Shown here: piece by piece, positions 6,979 through 14,710 of the stretch
How the letters are laid out: each line of letters starts with the position of its first letter
Numbering within the stretch: position 1 is the first letter of the stretch
NCBI GenBank assembly: GCA_910577415.1
Contig: CAJTLK010000013.1
Coordinates: forward strand, 1 to 30,992
Source: an uncultured Oscillospiraceae bacterium
Lineage (GTDB): Bacteria > Bacillota > Clostridia > Oscillospirales > Oscillospiraceae
Length of the DNA stretch: 30,992 nt
Direction: 5' to 3'
The notes under the pieces: generated by a model
Database searches by the model: none
Seen by the model: the letters and a program-made list of their open reading frames with translations, nothing else
What the model was told of the DNA's origin: nothing
Position numbers and translations under genes: made by a program

Positions 6979-8280
6979 TTATTTGCCCTCTAAGCTTATC
7001 GGCTCCTTGGGGGAGTTGGCCGTCCGGGCGGAGGTGCGGCCTTCGGGTTTGATCTCTCCGGCGGCCATCAAGGACCGCTTGGTGAGGGTGGGACCCACCA
7101 GTTCATAGACCAGCACCGAGAAGAGCACCACGTTTCGGATCATGGCCCCCTGGGTCAGGCTTTGGACGGTGAGGGCCATTCCCAGGGCTACGCCGGCCTG
7201 GGGCAGAAGGGTGATGCCCAGGTGCTTTTTGATCTTGTCATCGCAGCCGGTAATGGCGCAGCTGAAGTAGGCGCCGACGTACTTGCCCAGGGAGCGGAAG
7301 AGGATGTAGATCACGCCGATGAGGAGCACCAGGGGCTTGGACAGCACACCCAGGTCCAGCTCAGCGCCGGAGAGGACGAAGAAGAGCACGTTGAGAGGAG
7401 CCGTCCAGTGGTCAATACGCTCCATGATCTCCTGGGAGGTGTGGCAGATGTTGCAGAAGACGGTGCCCGCCATCATGCACACCAGCAGCAGGCTGAAGCC
7501 CACGTGGACGCCGCCCACCTCGAACTCTACCATGGACAGACCCACCGTCAGCAGCACAAAGCCGATGGAGAGGGAGCGGCGCTTGCTCCGGGAGTGGAAG
7601 AACTGCTCCAGACAGTGGAGGAGGAAGCCGGCCAGGCCGCCCAGGAGCAGGGAGAGCACGATCTCGATGACAGGCTCCACCAAAACGCTGATGACGCTGA
7701 TAATGCCGCTCTCCATAGCGGTGGCAATGCCGAAGGATACCGAAAAGAGCACCAGGCCCACCGCGTCGTCCAGGGCAACCACCATCAGCAGCAGATGGGT
7801 CAGGGGGCCGTCGGCCTTATACTGCTTGACCACCATCAATGTGGCGGCAGGGGCGGTGGCGGCGGCAATAGCGCCCAAGGTGACGGCGGAGGAAAGGCTG
7901 ATGAGTTCCGGGTTCAGGAAGTGGAGGGCAATAAGGGCCGCGTCCACCAGGGCGGTGGTGACGACGGCCTGAAGGATGCCGACTACGATGACCCGGGAAC
8001 CCATGTTCCGCAGCTGCTCCAGACGAAACTCATCGCCAATGGCAAAGGCGATGAAGCCCAGGGCTACCTTGGAGATGATGCCAAGGTCCGCGACCTGGTC
8101 CAGACTGGCAAAGCCCAAGCCGGGAAGGTGAAGGGCGCCCAGACAGAACGGCCCCAGCAGAAGTCCGGACACCAGATAGGCCGTAACAGCGGGCAGTCCC
8201 AGCCTTTTGGCCGGACGGGACATGAGTAGTCCCCCCACCAGCGCGGCGGAGAGACAAATAAGGATCTCCATTTGTTCCAT
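6979..8280 (-). CDS. cation:proton antiporter (CPA2 / Na_H_Exchanger family)
   Basis: A 433-residue integral membrane protein exchanging Na+ or K+ for H+, with about 12 hydrophobic segments. The acidic pair D171-D172 in VALDDAVGL matches the transport-site Asp pair of electrogenic CPA2 antiporters. SRPAKRLGLPAVTAYLVSGLLLGP (from residue 21; only the family pattern is meant) is the usual N-terminal signature. There is no C-terminal TrkA/RCK domain; the last 35 residues are a polar tail. The start at 8280 has a GAGGTCG site upstream; Met4 is an alternative. A promoter is visible about 70 nt upstream. The ion specificity cannot be read from sequence. Confidence 0.9.
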   Translation of the reverse strand: MEQMEILICLSAALVGGLLMSRPAKRLGLPAVTAYLVSGLLLGPFCLGALHLPGLGFASLDQVADLGIISKVALGFIAFAIGDEFRLEQLRNMGSRVIVVGILQAVVTTALVDAALIALHFLNPELISLSSAVTLGAIAAATAPAATLMVVKQYKADGPLTHLLLMVVALDDAVGLVLFSVSFGIATAMESGIISVISVLVEPVIEIVLSLLLGGLAGFLLHCLEQFFHSRSKRRSLSIGFVLLTVGLSMVEFEVGGVHVGFSLLLVCMMAGTVFCNICHTSQEIMERIDHWTAPLNVLFFVLSGAELDLGVLSKPLVLLIGVIYILFRSLGKYVGAYFSCAITGCDDKIKKHLGITLLPQAGVALGMALTVQSLTQGAMIRNVVLFSVLVYELVGPTLTKRSLMAAGEIKPEGRTSARTANSPKEPISLEGK

Positions 8281-8351
8281 AGTGTGATCGACCTCGGATC
8301 AGTAAGATTTTTGGCCGGGACAGTTGCTGCCCGGTGGATCACGCAAGGGTT

Positions 8352-8380
8352 AGGATAGCACTTTTCACTAAAAAATGCAA
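8352..8380 (-). promoter_or_regulatory. sigma-A promoter of the antiporter gene
   Basis: On the minus strand: -35 TTGCAT (8375-8380), a 17-nt spacer, -10 TATCCT (8352-8357), with an extended TG one base upstream of the -10. A GC-rich hairpin (8311-8335) lies in the ~65-nt leader. Confidence 0.6.
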
Positions 8381-8404
8381 AGAGTTTTTGGGAAAAATGT
8401 CAAC

Positions 8405-8446
8405 AAAAAACGCCCGCCCCGAAAGCTTTGGGGTGGGCGTTTTTAA
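8405..8446 (-). terminator. terminator after the acetyltransferase gene
   Basis: Stem AAAACGCCCGCCCC with GGGGTGGGCGTTTT around GAAAGCTT. On the minus strand it ends in TTTTTT and lies about 60 nt past the stop at 8503. Confidence 0.85.
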
Positions 8447-8502
8447 TGGAAGGAGAATGGCTTTTTTAACGGGCAAAAACACGGCTTTCTGTAGGGGAGC
8501 GG

Positions 8503-9108
8503 TCAGCCACGGTCAGCGAGATACTCGTCCGCCGATCTTCGCCAGCGCTCCCGATCAGCGCTGGTAATATTCCGTAGGACCTTGCAGGGGTTCCCGGCGG
8601 CTACCGCCCCCGAAGGAATGTCGTGGGTAACAACGCTGCCCGCGCCGATGACCACATTGTCGCCGATGGTGACGCCGGGGCAGATGACGGCATTGCCGCC
8701 GATCCATACTGATGAGCCGATGCGGATAGGTAGGGCGTATTCCAACTCGGCGTTGCGCACCTCAGCATCGATGGGGTGGGTGGCGGTGTAAATGGATACC
8801 CGGGGAGCCAGAAAGACGTGATCGCCGATGGTGACCTCCGCAGGGTCCAGGATAACGCAGCCATAGTTGGCGTAAAAGTGGTCGCCGATATAAATGTTGC
8901 TGCCATAATCACAGTAGAAGGGAGGCTGTATCCAGAAACCCTCTCCGATGGAACCCAGCAGCTCCCGATAGATGGCACGGGCCTCTTCTACGTCTGTGGT
9001 CTGGTTCAGCCGCTGGGTCAGCTTCCACTTCCGCATGTCCCCGGCCCGAAGCTCCGGGTCGTCGGCCTTGTACAGCTTGCCAGAGAGCATCCGTTCTTTC
9101 TCAGTCAT
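8503..9108 (-). CDS. maa: sugar O-acetyltransferase (maltose acetyltransferase-like)
   Basis: A 201-residue left-handed beta-helix acetyltransferase that moves acetyl from acetyl-CoA to a sugar hydroxyl. The N-terminal Mac domain (MTEKERMLSGKLY onward) is diagnostic of the Maa/LacA/NodL group. The hexapeptide repeats follow, with the active-site histidine in TATHPID and the C-terminal IGAGSVV and GNPCKVLR motifs. AGGAGG about 9 nt upstream fixes the start at 9108. It lies 58 nt downstream of the kinase-like gene on the same strand, with no terminator between, so the two are probably co-transcribed. The natural acceptor is unknown. Confidence 0.9.
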   Translation of the reverse strand: MTEKERMLSGKLYKADDPELRAGDMRKWKLTQRLNQTTDVEEARAIYRELLGSIGEGFWIQPPFYCDYGSNIYIGDHFYANYGCVILDPAEVTIGDHVFLAPRVSIYTATHPIDAEVRNAELEYALPIRIGSSVWIGGNAVICPGVTIGDNVVIGAGSVVTHDIPSGAVAAGNPCKVLRNITSADRERWRRSADEYLADRG

Positions 9109-9166
9109 GGTTATTTCCTCCTGTGGTAAAAATGAACTGGGGCAGCGTCCGTCTACACTGGCCCGG

Positions 9167-9763
9167 TCAGAGTGGCAGAAGGGTGGTGTCAACGGTCACG
9201 TCGCATTCGGCCGCTATGTTGAGGCCAGTGAAGTAAGCCTCCTCCAAAGGGATCCATATCTCCCGAAATTTTTCCAGTTTCTCGGGCGGTTCGCGATGGG
9301 CCAGGCGGGCGAGCTGGGTCTGAGGAGAACAGGTAAAGAAAATTTTTATCCCGGCGTATTTTGCCAAGGCGGGGTGTAAGGAGTAGGTGCCCTCCACGAC
9401 GCAAAGCCGGACGGGGGGGACGCGCCGGGGCGGGCCAAAGGTCATGGAGGCACAATCAAAGGGACGGTAGACAGCCTCCCGGTTTTGGCTGAGCGGGATA
9501 AGCAGCTCCATCTCGGCCCGCTCATAGTCTGCGTTGCCGCCGGGGGCGGCCAGCCGCTGGGCGGTTCGTTTCTCCGGCGGGAGAAAGAAGTCGTCCATGT
9601 GGAACACAGCACAGTTTTCAAAGATCCGGGCACAGAAAGCGGCAAAGGTGGTCTTGCCCGCGCCGCAGCGGCCGTCCACCGCCATAATGACGGGACCATC
9701 CGTGGCCCGAAGGGTATCTTCGATGACCCGGAGGGCGGGGAGGTAAAGAGAATGAGGATCCAT
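9167..9763 (-). CDS. uridine kinase-like P-loop NTPase
   Basis: A 198-residue cytosolic protein of the uridine kinase/phosphoribulokinase-like fold. Walker A is GRCGAGKTT near residue 30, preceded by a hydrophobic strand (VIMAVD). FHMDDFFLP matches the DDFY-type substrate/metal motif of uridine kinases, VVEGTYSLHP the second acidic strand, and LARLAHRE the arginine-rich lid region. Many such clostridial proteins are annotated as uridine kinase without proof, and the nucleoside may differ. AAGGAGG 6 nt before the ATG fixes the start at 9763. It is the first gene of a two-gene unit with the acetyltransferase. Confidence 0.82.
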   Translation of the reverse strand: MDPHSLYLPALRVIEDTLRATDGPVIMAVDGRCGAGKTTFAAFCARIFENCAVFHMDDFFLPPEKRTAQRLAAPGGNADYERAEMELLIPLSQNREAVYRPFDCASMTFGPPRRVPPVRLCVVEGTYSLHPALAKYAGIKIFFTCSPQTQLARLAHREPPEKLEKFREIWIPLEEAYFTGLNIAAECDVTVDTTLLPL

Positions 9764-9794
9764 GAAGGGCCTCCTTGGGGAGTGACATGAGAAT

Positions 9795-9823
9795 ATTATA
9801 GACCGTAACCGCTCCGGGAGCAA
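9795..9823 (-). promoter_or_regulatory. sigma-A promoter for the kinase-like/acetyltransferase pair
   Basis: On the minus strand: -35 TTGCTC (9818-9823), a 17-nt spacer, -10 TATAAT (9795-9800), about 30 nt upstream of the start. Confidence 0.65.
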
Positions 9824-9877
9824 GAGAGAAAAATCCTGGGAAAATGCAAAGAAACCATATCATTTTTTGAAGAAATA

Positions 9878-9945
9878 TGGTACAATAGATTCACTTTGCG
9901 AGCAAAGCGAGCTTAGTGATTCTTCTGTGCCCTTGTGGTACAATA
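9878..9945 (+). promoter_or_regulatory. two extended -10 promoter boxes flanking a hairpin
   Basis: TGGTACAAT occurs twice, at 9878-9886 and 9936-9944; each is an extended -10 (TGnTACAAT) without a good -35. Between them, TCACT and AGTGA enclose CTTTGC/GCAAAG. Both could start the lipoprotein-two-component operon. Confidence 0.5.
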
Positions 9946-9986
9946 TTTTTGATTATAGTTATCTGCCGGGAAAGGAGGGAGAGGCC

Positions 9987-11363
9987 ATGAAAAAAATACG
10001 ATTTAAATGGACGGCGCTGACTCTGGCCCTCTGTATTTTCCTCTCCGGCTGCGTCTTCCGCCCGGTGGATCAGCTTTACGCCATTCCCCATCCCACGAAA
10101 GATTACGAGGCCCTTCAGCAGCGGCTGGGAGAGGTGGTGGCCCAGGGTGGAGAGTACGCCGCCCCCCTTACCGGCGAGATGATCCAGGCTGTGCAGCTCC
10201 AGGACCTGGACGGCGACGGCAAACAGGAGGCCATCGCGTTTTTCCGCTTTCCCGGTGAGGAGAAGCCCATGAAGATCTATATCTTCCGCCAGAATGGAGA
10301 CAGCTACGAGACCCTGGCCGTGGTGGAGGGCGCCGCTACCGCCGTCAACCGGGTGGACTACGCGCAGATGGACGATGAGCCTTTTAAGGAGATCGTGGTC
10401 TCCTGGCAGATGACCGCCCAGGTCCACTCCCTGGCGGCCTACTCCATCGGCCCGGAGCAGGTGGAGGAGATGATCCGCACCGACTATGACGACTATGCCC
10501 TTTGCGACCTGGACCAGGACAACCAACAGGAGATCGTGGCCTTTCGTACCCCCATCACGGGGCAGCCGCAGGCCGAGCTGTATGACTTTGACGGCGTCCT
10601 GGCTCTGGCGGGCACGGCGCCTCTCTCCACTGGAGCGGTCATCGGCGCGGATGGACGTGTCAAGACCGACTATCTCACCGGGGTCATCACCGGGCGGCTG
10701 TCTGACCGTGTCCCCGCCGTTTTCGCTACCTCCTCTTACGGGGAAAATGGCCGCATCACCGACGTTTTTGTCAGTCTGGACGGTCAGCTCAGGAATGTTA
10801 CCCTGGACCCGGAGACCGGGGAGAGCGGAGAGACCGTGAGCTACTATTCCGCCGTAGGCGCCAGGGATATCAACGGCGATGGTGTTACCGAGATCCCCCA
10901 GCCGGTGCCCGTGGTGGATGTGCGCAACATCAGCGACACGGTGAGCTTCTGGCTGATCCGCTGGCGGCAGTTTGACGCCAACGGCGGGGAGCAGCCGGTG
11001 TTCACTACTTACCACAACGAGCGGGACGGCTGGTATTTCATTATCCCCGATGAATGGGATGGTAAGCTGAGCCTCTCCCGGTCCGACCTGCCCGGCGGCG
11101 GGGAGCGGGCGGTGACCTTTTCCCGGCGGGAAGGCGCGGAATGGGAGGAGGCCAGACCTTTCCTTACCATATACCGTCTCACCGGCTCCAACCGAATGTC
11201 CCGGGCGGCGGAGGAGGGACGGTTTATTCTCATTCCACCGAATCCCGGCGATGATGTGGTCTACGCCGCCAGGTTTCGGGAAGGTTGGTCCTGTGGACTT
11301 ACAGAAGACCAGGTACGGGAGCGCTTTGCTATCATCAAGACCGACTGGTACAGTGGATATTGA
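9987..11363 (+). CDS. lipoprotein with Asp-rich (calcium-loop-like) repeats, first gene of a two-component operon
   Basis: A 458-residue exported lipoprotein; family not recognised by name. The signal peptide ends in lipobox LSGC with C22 as the lipidated residue. Three segments resemble FG-GAP/VCBS or EF-hand-like calcium loops: DLDGDGKQE (73-81), DLDQDNQQE (174-182) and DINGDGVTE (294-302), each followed by a short hydrophobic strand. Other acidic turns suggest a beta-propeller or repeat fold. AAAGGAGG 8 nt before the ATG sets the start. The response regulator follows after 30 nt, so the protein is probably an extracytoplasmic partner of the sensor kinase or its main target. Ligand unknown. 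Confidence 0.8.
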   Translation: MKKIRFKWTALTLALCIFLSGCVFRPVDQLYAIPHPTKDYEALQQRLGEVVAQGGEYAAPLTGEMIQAVQLQDLDGDGKQEAIAFFRFPGEEKPMKIYIFRQNGDSYETLAVVEGAATAVNRVDYAQMDDEPFKEIVVSWQMTAQVHSLAAYSIGPEQVEEMIRTDYDDYALCDLDQDNQQEIVAFRTPITGQPQAELYDFDGVLALAGTAPLSTGAVIGADGRVKTDYLTGVITGRLSDRVPAVFATSSYGENGRITDVFVSLDGQLRNVTLDPETGESGETVSYYSAVGARDINGDGVTEIPQPVPVVDVRNISDTVSFWLIRWRQFDANGGEQPVFTTYHNERDGWYFIIPDEWDGKLSLSRSDLPGGGERAVTFSRREGAEWEEARPFLTIYRLTGSNRMSRAAEEGRFILIPPNPGDDVVYAARFREGWSCGLTEDQVRERFAIIKTDWYSGY

Positions 11364-11393
11364 CTTACATAGAGCAACGAAGGAGGCAACGCC

Positions 11394-12080
11394 ATGAAAA
11401 AGGTCCTTGTTTTGGAAGACGAGGCCAACATCCGCTCTTTTATCGTCATCAATTTGAAGCGGGCGGGATATGAGACCATTGAGGCGGGCACCGGAGAGGA
11501 GGCGCTGGAGCAGCTCCGGCGCAATCCCAATGTGGACGTAGCCCTGCTGGACGTGATGCTTCCCGATACCGACGGTTTTGAGGTCTGCCGTCAAATTCGG
11601 GCGGGAAACAAGCGCATCGGCATTATCATGCTCACCGCCCGTACCCAGGAGATGGATAAGGTAACAGGGCTGATGACCGGGGCTGACGACTATGTGACCA
11701 AGCCCTTCTCTCCGGCGGAGCTCACCGCCCGTATTGACGCCATCTGCCGCCGGGCCACCGGGGAGGCTGCCGTGGCGGTGGGAGAGATCAGCTTTCCTCC
11801 CTTCCTCCTCAATACCCGCAACCGCACCCTGGAGAAAAACGGCGTGCGGGTGAAGCTTACCCAGGTGGAATACTCCATCGTGCAGCTGTTTATGGAAAAC
11901 GCGGGCAAGGCCCTGAGCCGGGAGGAGATCCTGGATGCGGTGTGGGGCAAGGAGTACTTCGGCGAAGTCAAGATCGTGGACGTGAATATCCGCCGTCTGC
12001 GCATCAAGATCGAGGACGACCCGACAAATCCGAAATTTCTCACTACGGTGTGGGGCTTTGGCTATAAGTGGGGCGCGTAA
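11394..12080 (+). CDS. OmpR/PhoB-family response regulator
   Basis: A 228-residue two-component regulator. The receiver domain (1-115) has E8-D9 as acidic pocket, phospho-acceptor D53 in LLDVMLPD, T81 and K103 in TKPF. The winged-helix output domain (about 130-228) shows the usual KLTQVEYSIVQLF and the WGFGYKW-type C-terminal hairpin. A GAAGGAGG-type site precedes the ATG. It is flanked by the lipoprotein gene upstream and its kinase 38 nt downstream, so it is phosphorylated by that kinase in all likelihood. Its target promoters cannot be read here; autoregulation of the operon is likely. Confidence 0.95.
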   Translation: MKKVLVLEDEANIRSFIVINLKRAGYETIEAGTGEEALEQLRRNPNVDVALLDVMLPDTDGFEVCRQIRAGNKRIGIIMLTARTQEMDKVTGLMTGADDYVTKPFSPAELTARIDAICRRATGEAAVAVGEISFPPFLLNTRNRTLEKNGVRVKLTQVEYSIVQLFMENAGKALSREEILDAVWGKEYFGEVKIVDVNIRRLRIKIEDDPTNPKFLTTVWGFGYKWGA

Positions 12081-12118
12081 AAGGGCACTGAGATGACATG
12101 GAGAGGGGGCGGGCAGGT

Positions 12119-13564
12119 ATGGAAAAGAAGAAGCGGGGCACCCGGCAGGGCATTCGCCGCCGGTGGATGACCAACTCCCTGGGTGTGGTGCTTTTCGTTA
12201 TCCTCTTTGCCATCACCGCCTTCTCGGTGGCTATGGAGAGCTATTACTACGCCACCATGTCCAGCGGTCTGCGGGTCAAGGCGGAATATGTGGTGGATTT
12301 CTTTGGGGACTACCGGACCCAGAGCGAGTATTACCAGCATGTGCTCTCCTACGTTAACAGCAACACCGAGGACCGGGATGAGGTGGAGATGCAGTTTTTA
12401 GCCTCTGATGGCTCCATTCGTTTTTCCACCTTTGGGTTGGCGGCCTATTCCTCTCCCGGGACCCCCGATATTGCTGGGGCCCTGGACCCGGAGCGTCCCC
12501 AGACCACCTCCTGGACGGGAAAGGACCCGTCTACCGGGGAGCATATTATGGCGGTGACGACCCCCCTGACCATTGACGGCAGGGCGGTTTCCGCTGTGCG
12601 CTACGTGACCTCCCTGCGGCTGGTGGACCGGCAGCTCATTGCCATCGTGGGCATTTCCGGGGCCATTGGCCTGGCCATTTTGCTGCTGGTCTATTTCTTC
12701 AACCTCTACTTTGTCAAGTCCATTGTAGAGCCGGTGGCGGGCATTACCGAGATCACCAAGCGCATTGCCGCCGGCAGCTATGGCATCCAGATCGAGAAGC
12801 AGCGGGACGACGAGATCGGCGATCTCACCGACGCCATCAACGATATGTCCGAGCGCATCGACCAGTCTGAGAAGATGAAGAGCGAGTTCATCTCCTCAGT
12901 GTCCCATGAGCTGCGCACCCCCCTCACCGCCATCAACGGTTGGGCGGAGACCATTATGAATGGCGAGGTCCGGGACGCCGACGATGTGAAAAAGGGCATG
13001 GGCATCATTGTCTCCGAGGCCAAGCGTCTCACGGGTATGGTGGAGGAGCTGCTGGAATTTTCCCGCATTGAGGATGGCCGATTTACCCTTTCCATGGAGC
13101 CGGTGGATCTGAAGGCCGAGTTTGAGGATGCAGTCTATACCTATAAGGAGTTTTTCCGTAAGGAGGGCCTGGAGCTGCGCTACGAGGAGAATGAGGAGGA
13201 GTTTCCCCCCATGGAAGCCGACCCCGGGCGGCTGCGCCAGGTGTTCTGCAACATTCTGGATAATGCCTCCAAGCACGGCGGCAGCGGCGGAAAGATCGAC
13301 GCCGCCATCCGCCGGGAGGAGGACTGGGCGGTCATTACCGTCCGGGACTATGGCGCGGGAATTCCCGAGGAGGAGCTGCCCTACGTGAAGAACAAATTCT
13401 ACAAAGGCTCCTCCAAGGCCCGCGGCTCCGGCATCGGGCTGGCGGTGTGTGATGAGATCGTTACCCGCCACGGCGGGGAGCTGCTGATCGGCAACGCCGA
13501 GGGGGGCGGATGCGTCGTTACCATCCGGCTGCCCCTTGACGCAGCGGCAATGTCTGGAACATAG
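12119..13564 (+). CDS. sensor histidine kinase (HAMP, HisKA, HATPase)
   Basis: A 481-residue membrane kinase paired with the preceding regulator. TM1 spans about 20-40, an extracytoplasmic sensor domain of ~130 residues follows, and TM2 spans about 173-197. Then come HAMP (about 197-250), HisKA with phospho-histidine H263 in SHELRTP, the N box NILDNASKH (378-386), G1 DYGAG (410-414) and G2 GSGIGL (437-442). The sensor domain has no motif I can name. The first in-frame ATG at 12098 would add 7 residues; 12119 is preferred because of GAGAGGGGG upstream. The lipoprotein of the same operon may be its external ligand-binding partner. Confidence 0.93.
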   Translation: MEKKKRGTRQGIRRRWMTNSLGVVLFVILFAITAFSVAMESYYYATMSSGLRVKAEYVVDFFGDYRTQSEYYQHVLSYVNSNTEDRDEVEMQFLASDGSIRFSTFGLAAYSSPGTPDIAGALDPERPQTTSWTGKDPSTGEHIMAVTTPLTIDGRAVSAVRYVTSLRLVDRQLIAIVGISGAIGLAILLLVYFFNLYFVKSIVEPVAGITEITKRIAAGSYGIQIEKQRDDEIGDLTDAINDMSERIDQSEKMKSEFISSVSHELRTPLTAINGWAETIMNGEVRDADDVKKGMGIIVSEAKRLTGMVEELLEFSRIEDGRFTLSMEPVDLKAEFEDAVYTYKEFFRKEGLELRYEENEEEFPPMEADPGRLRQVFCNILDNASKHGGSGGKIDAAIRREEDWAVITVRDYGAGIPEEELPYVKNKFYKGSSKARGSGIGLAVCDEIVTRHGGELLIGNAEGGGCVVTIRLPLDAAAMSGT

Positions 13565-13577
13565 GTTCGATTTTTTG

Positions 13578-13608
13578 CCCGAACCCCTTGAAAAAGGGGT
13601 TCGGGTTT
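13578..13608 (+). terminator. hairpin terminator after the kinase gene
   Basis: Perfect 12-bp stem CCCGAACCCCTT (13578-13589) with AAGGGGTTCGGG (13594-13605), GAAA tetraloop, but only TTT after it, so termination may be partial. Confidence 0.65.
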
Positions 13609-13616
13609 GCTACAAT
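13588..13616 (+). promoter_or_regulatory. sigma-A promoter of the yqhQ-prmC-recA cluster, inside the terminator hairpin
   Basis: -35 TTGAAA (13588-13593), a 17-nt spacer, -10 TACAAT (13611-13616), with TG one base before the -10. The -35 is the loop and stem base of the upstream terminator. Confidence 0.7.
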
Positions 13617-13682
13617 GTAGGGGCGGATAGTATCCGCCCGTGATCATCCGCAATGTAGGGGCGGGTAGTATCCGTCCGCGAT
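13613..13682. repeat. two tandem copies of a palindromic repeat (GGGCGGATAGTATCCGCCC type)
   Basis: Copy 1 (13613-13644) and copy 2 (13651-13682) are ~32-nt units 38 nt apart, both beginning CAATGTAGGGGCGG. Copy 1 holds a perfect 9-1-9 palindrome; copy 2 has two compensating changes (GGGTAGTATCCGTCC region). A third copy lies before the 16S gene at 30261-30286. Confidence 0.88.
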
Positions 13683-13706
13683 TTCTGCCACCGAAGGAGA
13701 AACTCC

Positions 13707-14696
13707 ATGTTGAAACGCATAAAGACCCTTTTGCTCCTCGCCGCCGGAGGCTTTAAGACCATGATCGGCGGACAGGCCCTTATTGAGGGCATCATGATGC
13801 TTGGCCCAGATAAGAAGTCCATCGTCGTCCGCAAGCCGGACGGGGAGCTGGAGGTCAAGACCGAGCCGCGAAAGACCTTGAAAGAGAAATATCCCTTTGT
13901 AGGTCTGCCCCTGATCCGGGGGGTAGTGAATTTCTGCTCATCCATGTATAACGGCGTCACCGCTTTGATGTACTCCGCCGAGTTTTATCCCGAAGACGAA
14001 GAGGAGGCCGAGCCTTCTAAGTTCGAGGCATGGCTGGACAAAACGCTGGGCAGTGAGAAGCTGGCCGGGGCGGTCATTACCGTCGCCATGGTGATGGGTA
14101 TGGCCTTTTCCGTGTTCCTCTTCATTCTGCTGCCCACCGCCCTGGGGGGCGTGGTGATGCGCTTCTTCCCCGGCTGCCCGCTGTGGGTGCGGAATCTGGT
14201 GGAGGGAGCGCTGAAGGTGGTCATTTTCCTGAGCTACCTCATCCTCTGCTCGAAAATGAAGGATATCCACCGTACCTTCCAGTACCACGGCGCCGAGCAT
14301 AAGACCATCTTCTGCTACGAGGCGGGAGAGCCCCTGACGGTGGAGAACGTCCGGAAGCAGCCCAAGCACCACCCCCGCTGCGGCACCAGCTTTCTCTTTG
14401 TGGTTATCGTGGTGTCTATTCTCCTGAGCAGCGTGGTGTTCTCCTTTTTCCCTGTGGAGAACACCTTTGCCCGGATGGGCCTGCATCTGCTGATGCTGCC
14501 GGTGGTGGTGTCCATCACCTATGAGATCAACCGCTATGTAGGCGGTCATGACGGCCCTGTCTGCCGCATGGTCCGCGCCCCCGGCATGGGCATCCAGCGG
14601 TGGACCACCTTTGAGCCGGACGACAGCATGATTGAGGTGGGTATCAAGGCGTTTACCGAAGTGCTGCCCCAGACAGAGGGTACTGACCGTTGGTAA
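13707..14696 (+). CDS. yqhQ: DUF1385 family membrane protein (YqhQ-like)
   Basis: A 329-residue membrane protein of unknown biochemical role, common in spore-forming Firmicutes. The hallmark N-terminal segment GGQALIEGIMMLGP (residues 22-35) and the central YHGAEHKTIFCYE motif with conserved His/Glu residues, followed by HHPRCGTSF, identify the DUF1385 family; these His, Glu and Cys residues could bind metal. About four or five hydrophobic segments follow residue 110. GAAGGAGA lies before the ATG. It is the first gene of the cluster leading to prmC, 14 nt downstream, an association I recall from other Clostridia. No enzymatic activity can be assigned. Confidence 0.9.
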   Translation: MLKRIKTLLLLAAGGFKTMIGGQALIEGIMMLGPDKKSIVVRKPDGELEVKTEPRKTLKEKYPFVGLPLIRGVVNFCSSMYNGVTALMYSAEFYPEDEEEAEPSKFEAWLDKTLGSEKLAGAVITVAMVMGMAFSVFLFILLPTALGGVVMRFFPGCPLWVRNLVEGALKVVIFLSYLILCSKMKDIHRTFQYHGAEHKTIFCYEAGEPLTVENVRKQPKHHPRCGTSFLFVVIVVSILLSSVVFSFFPVENTFARMGLHLLMLPVVVSITYEINRYVGGHDGPVCRMVRAPGMGIQRWTTFEPDDSMIEVGIKAFTEVLPQTEGTDRW

Positions 14697-14710
14697 AATG
14701 AGGTGAGACT

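Noticed and set aside
9891..11594. Antisense open frame (567 codons) opposite the lipoprotein gene
   Set aside because: The plus strand has a signal peptide, repeats, a ribosome binding site and an operon; the minus frame has none and crosses the next gene.
13613..13682. CRISPR array (two repeats at 38 nt spacing)
   Set aside because: Only two units, with a spacer of about 6 nt and palindromic repeats, and no cas genes nearby; they fit a dispersed repeat better.
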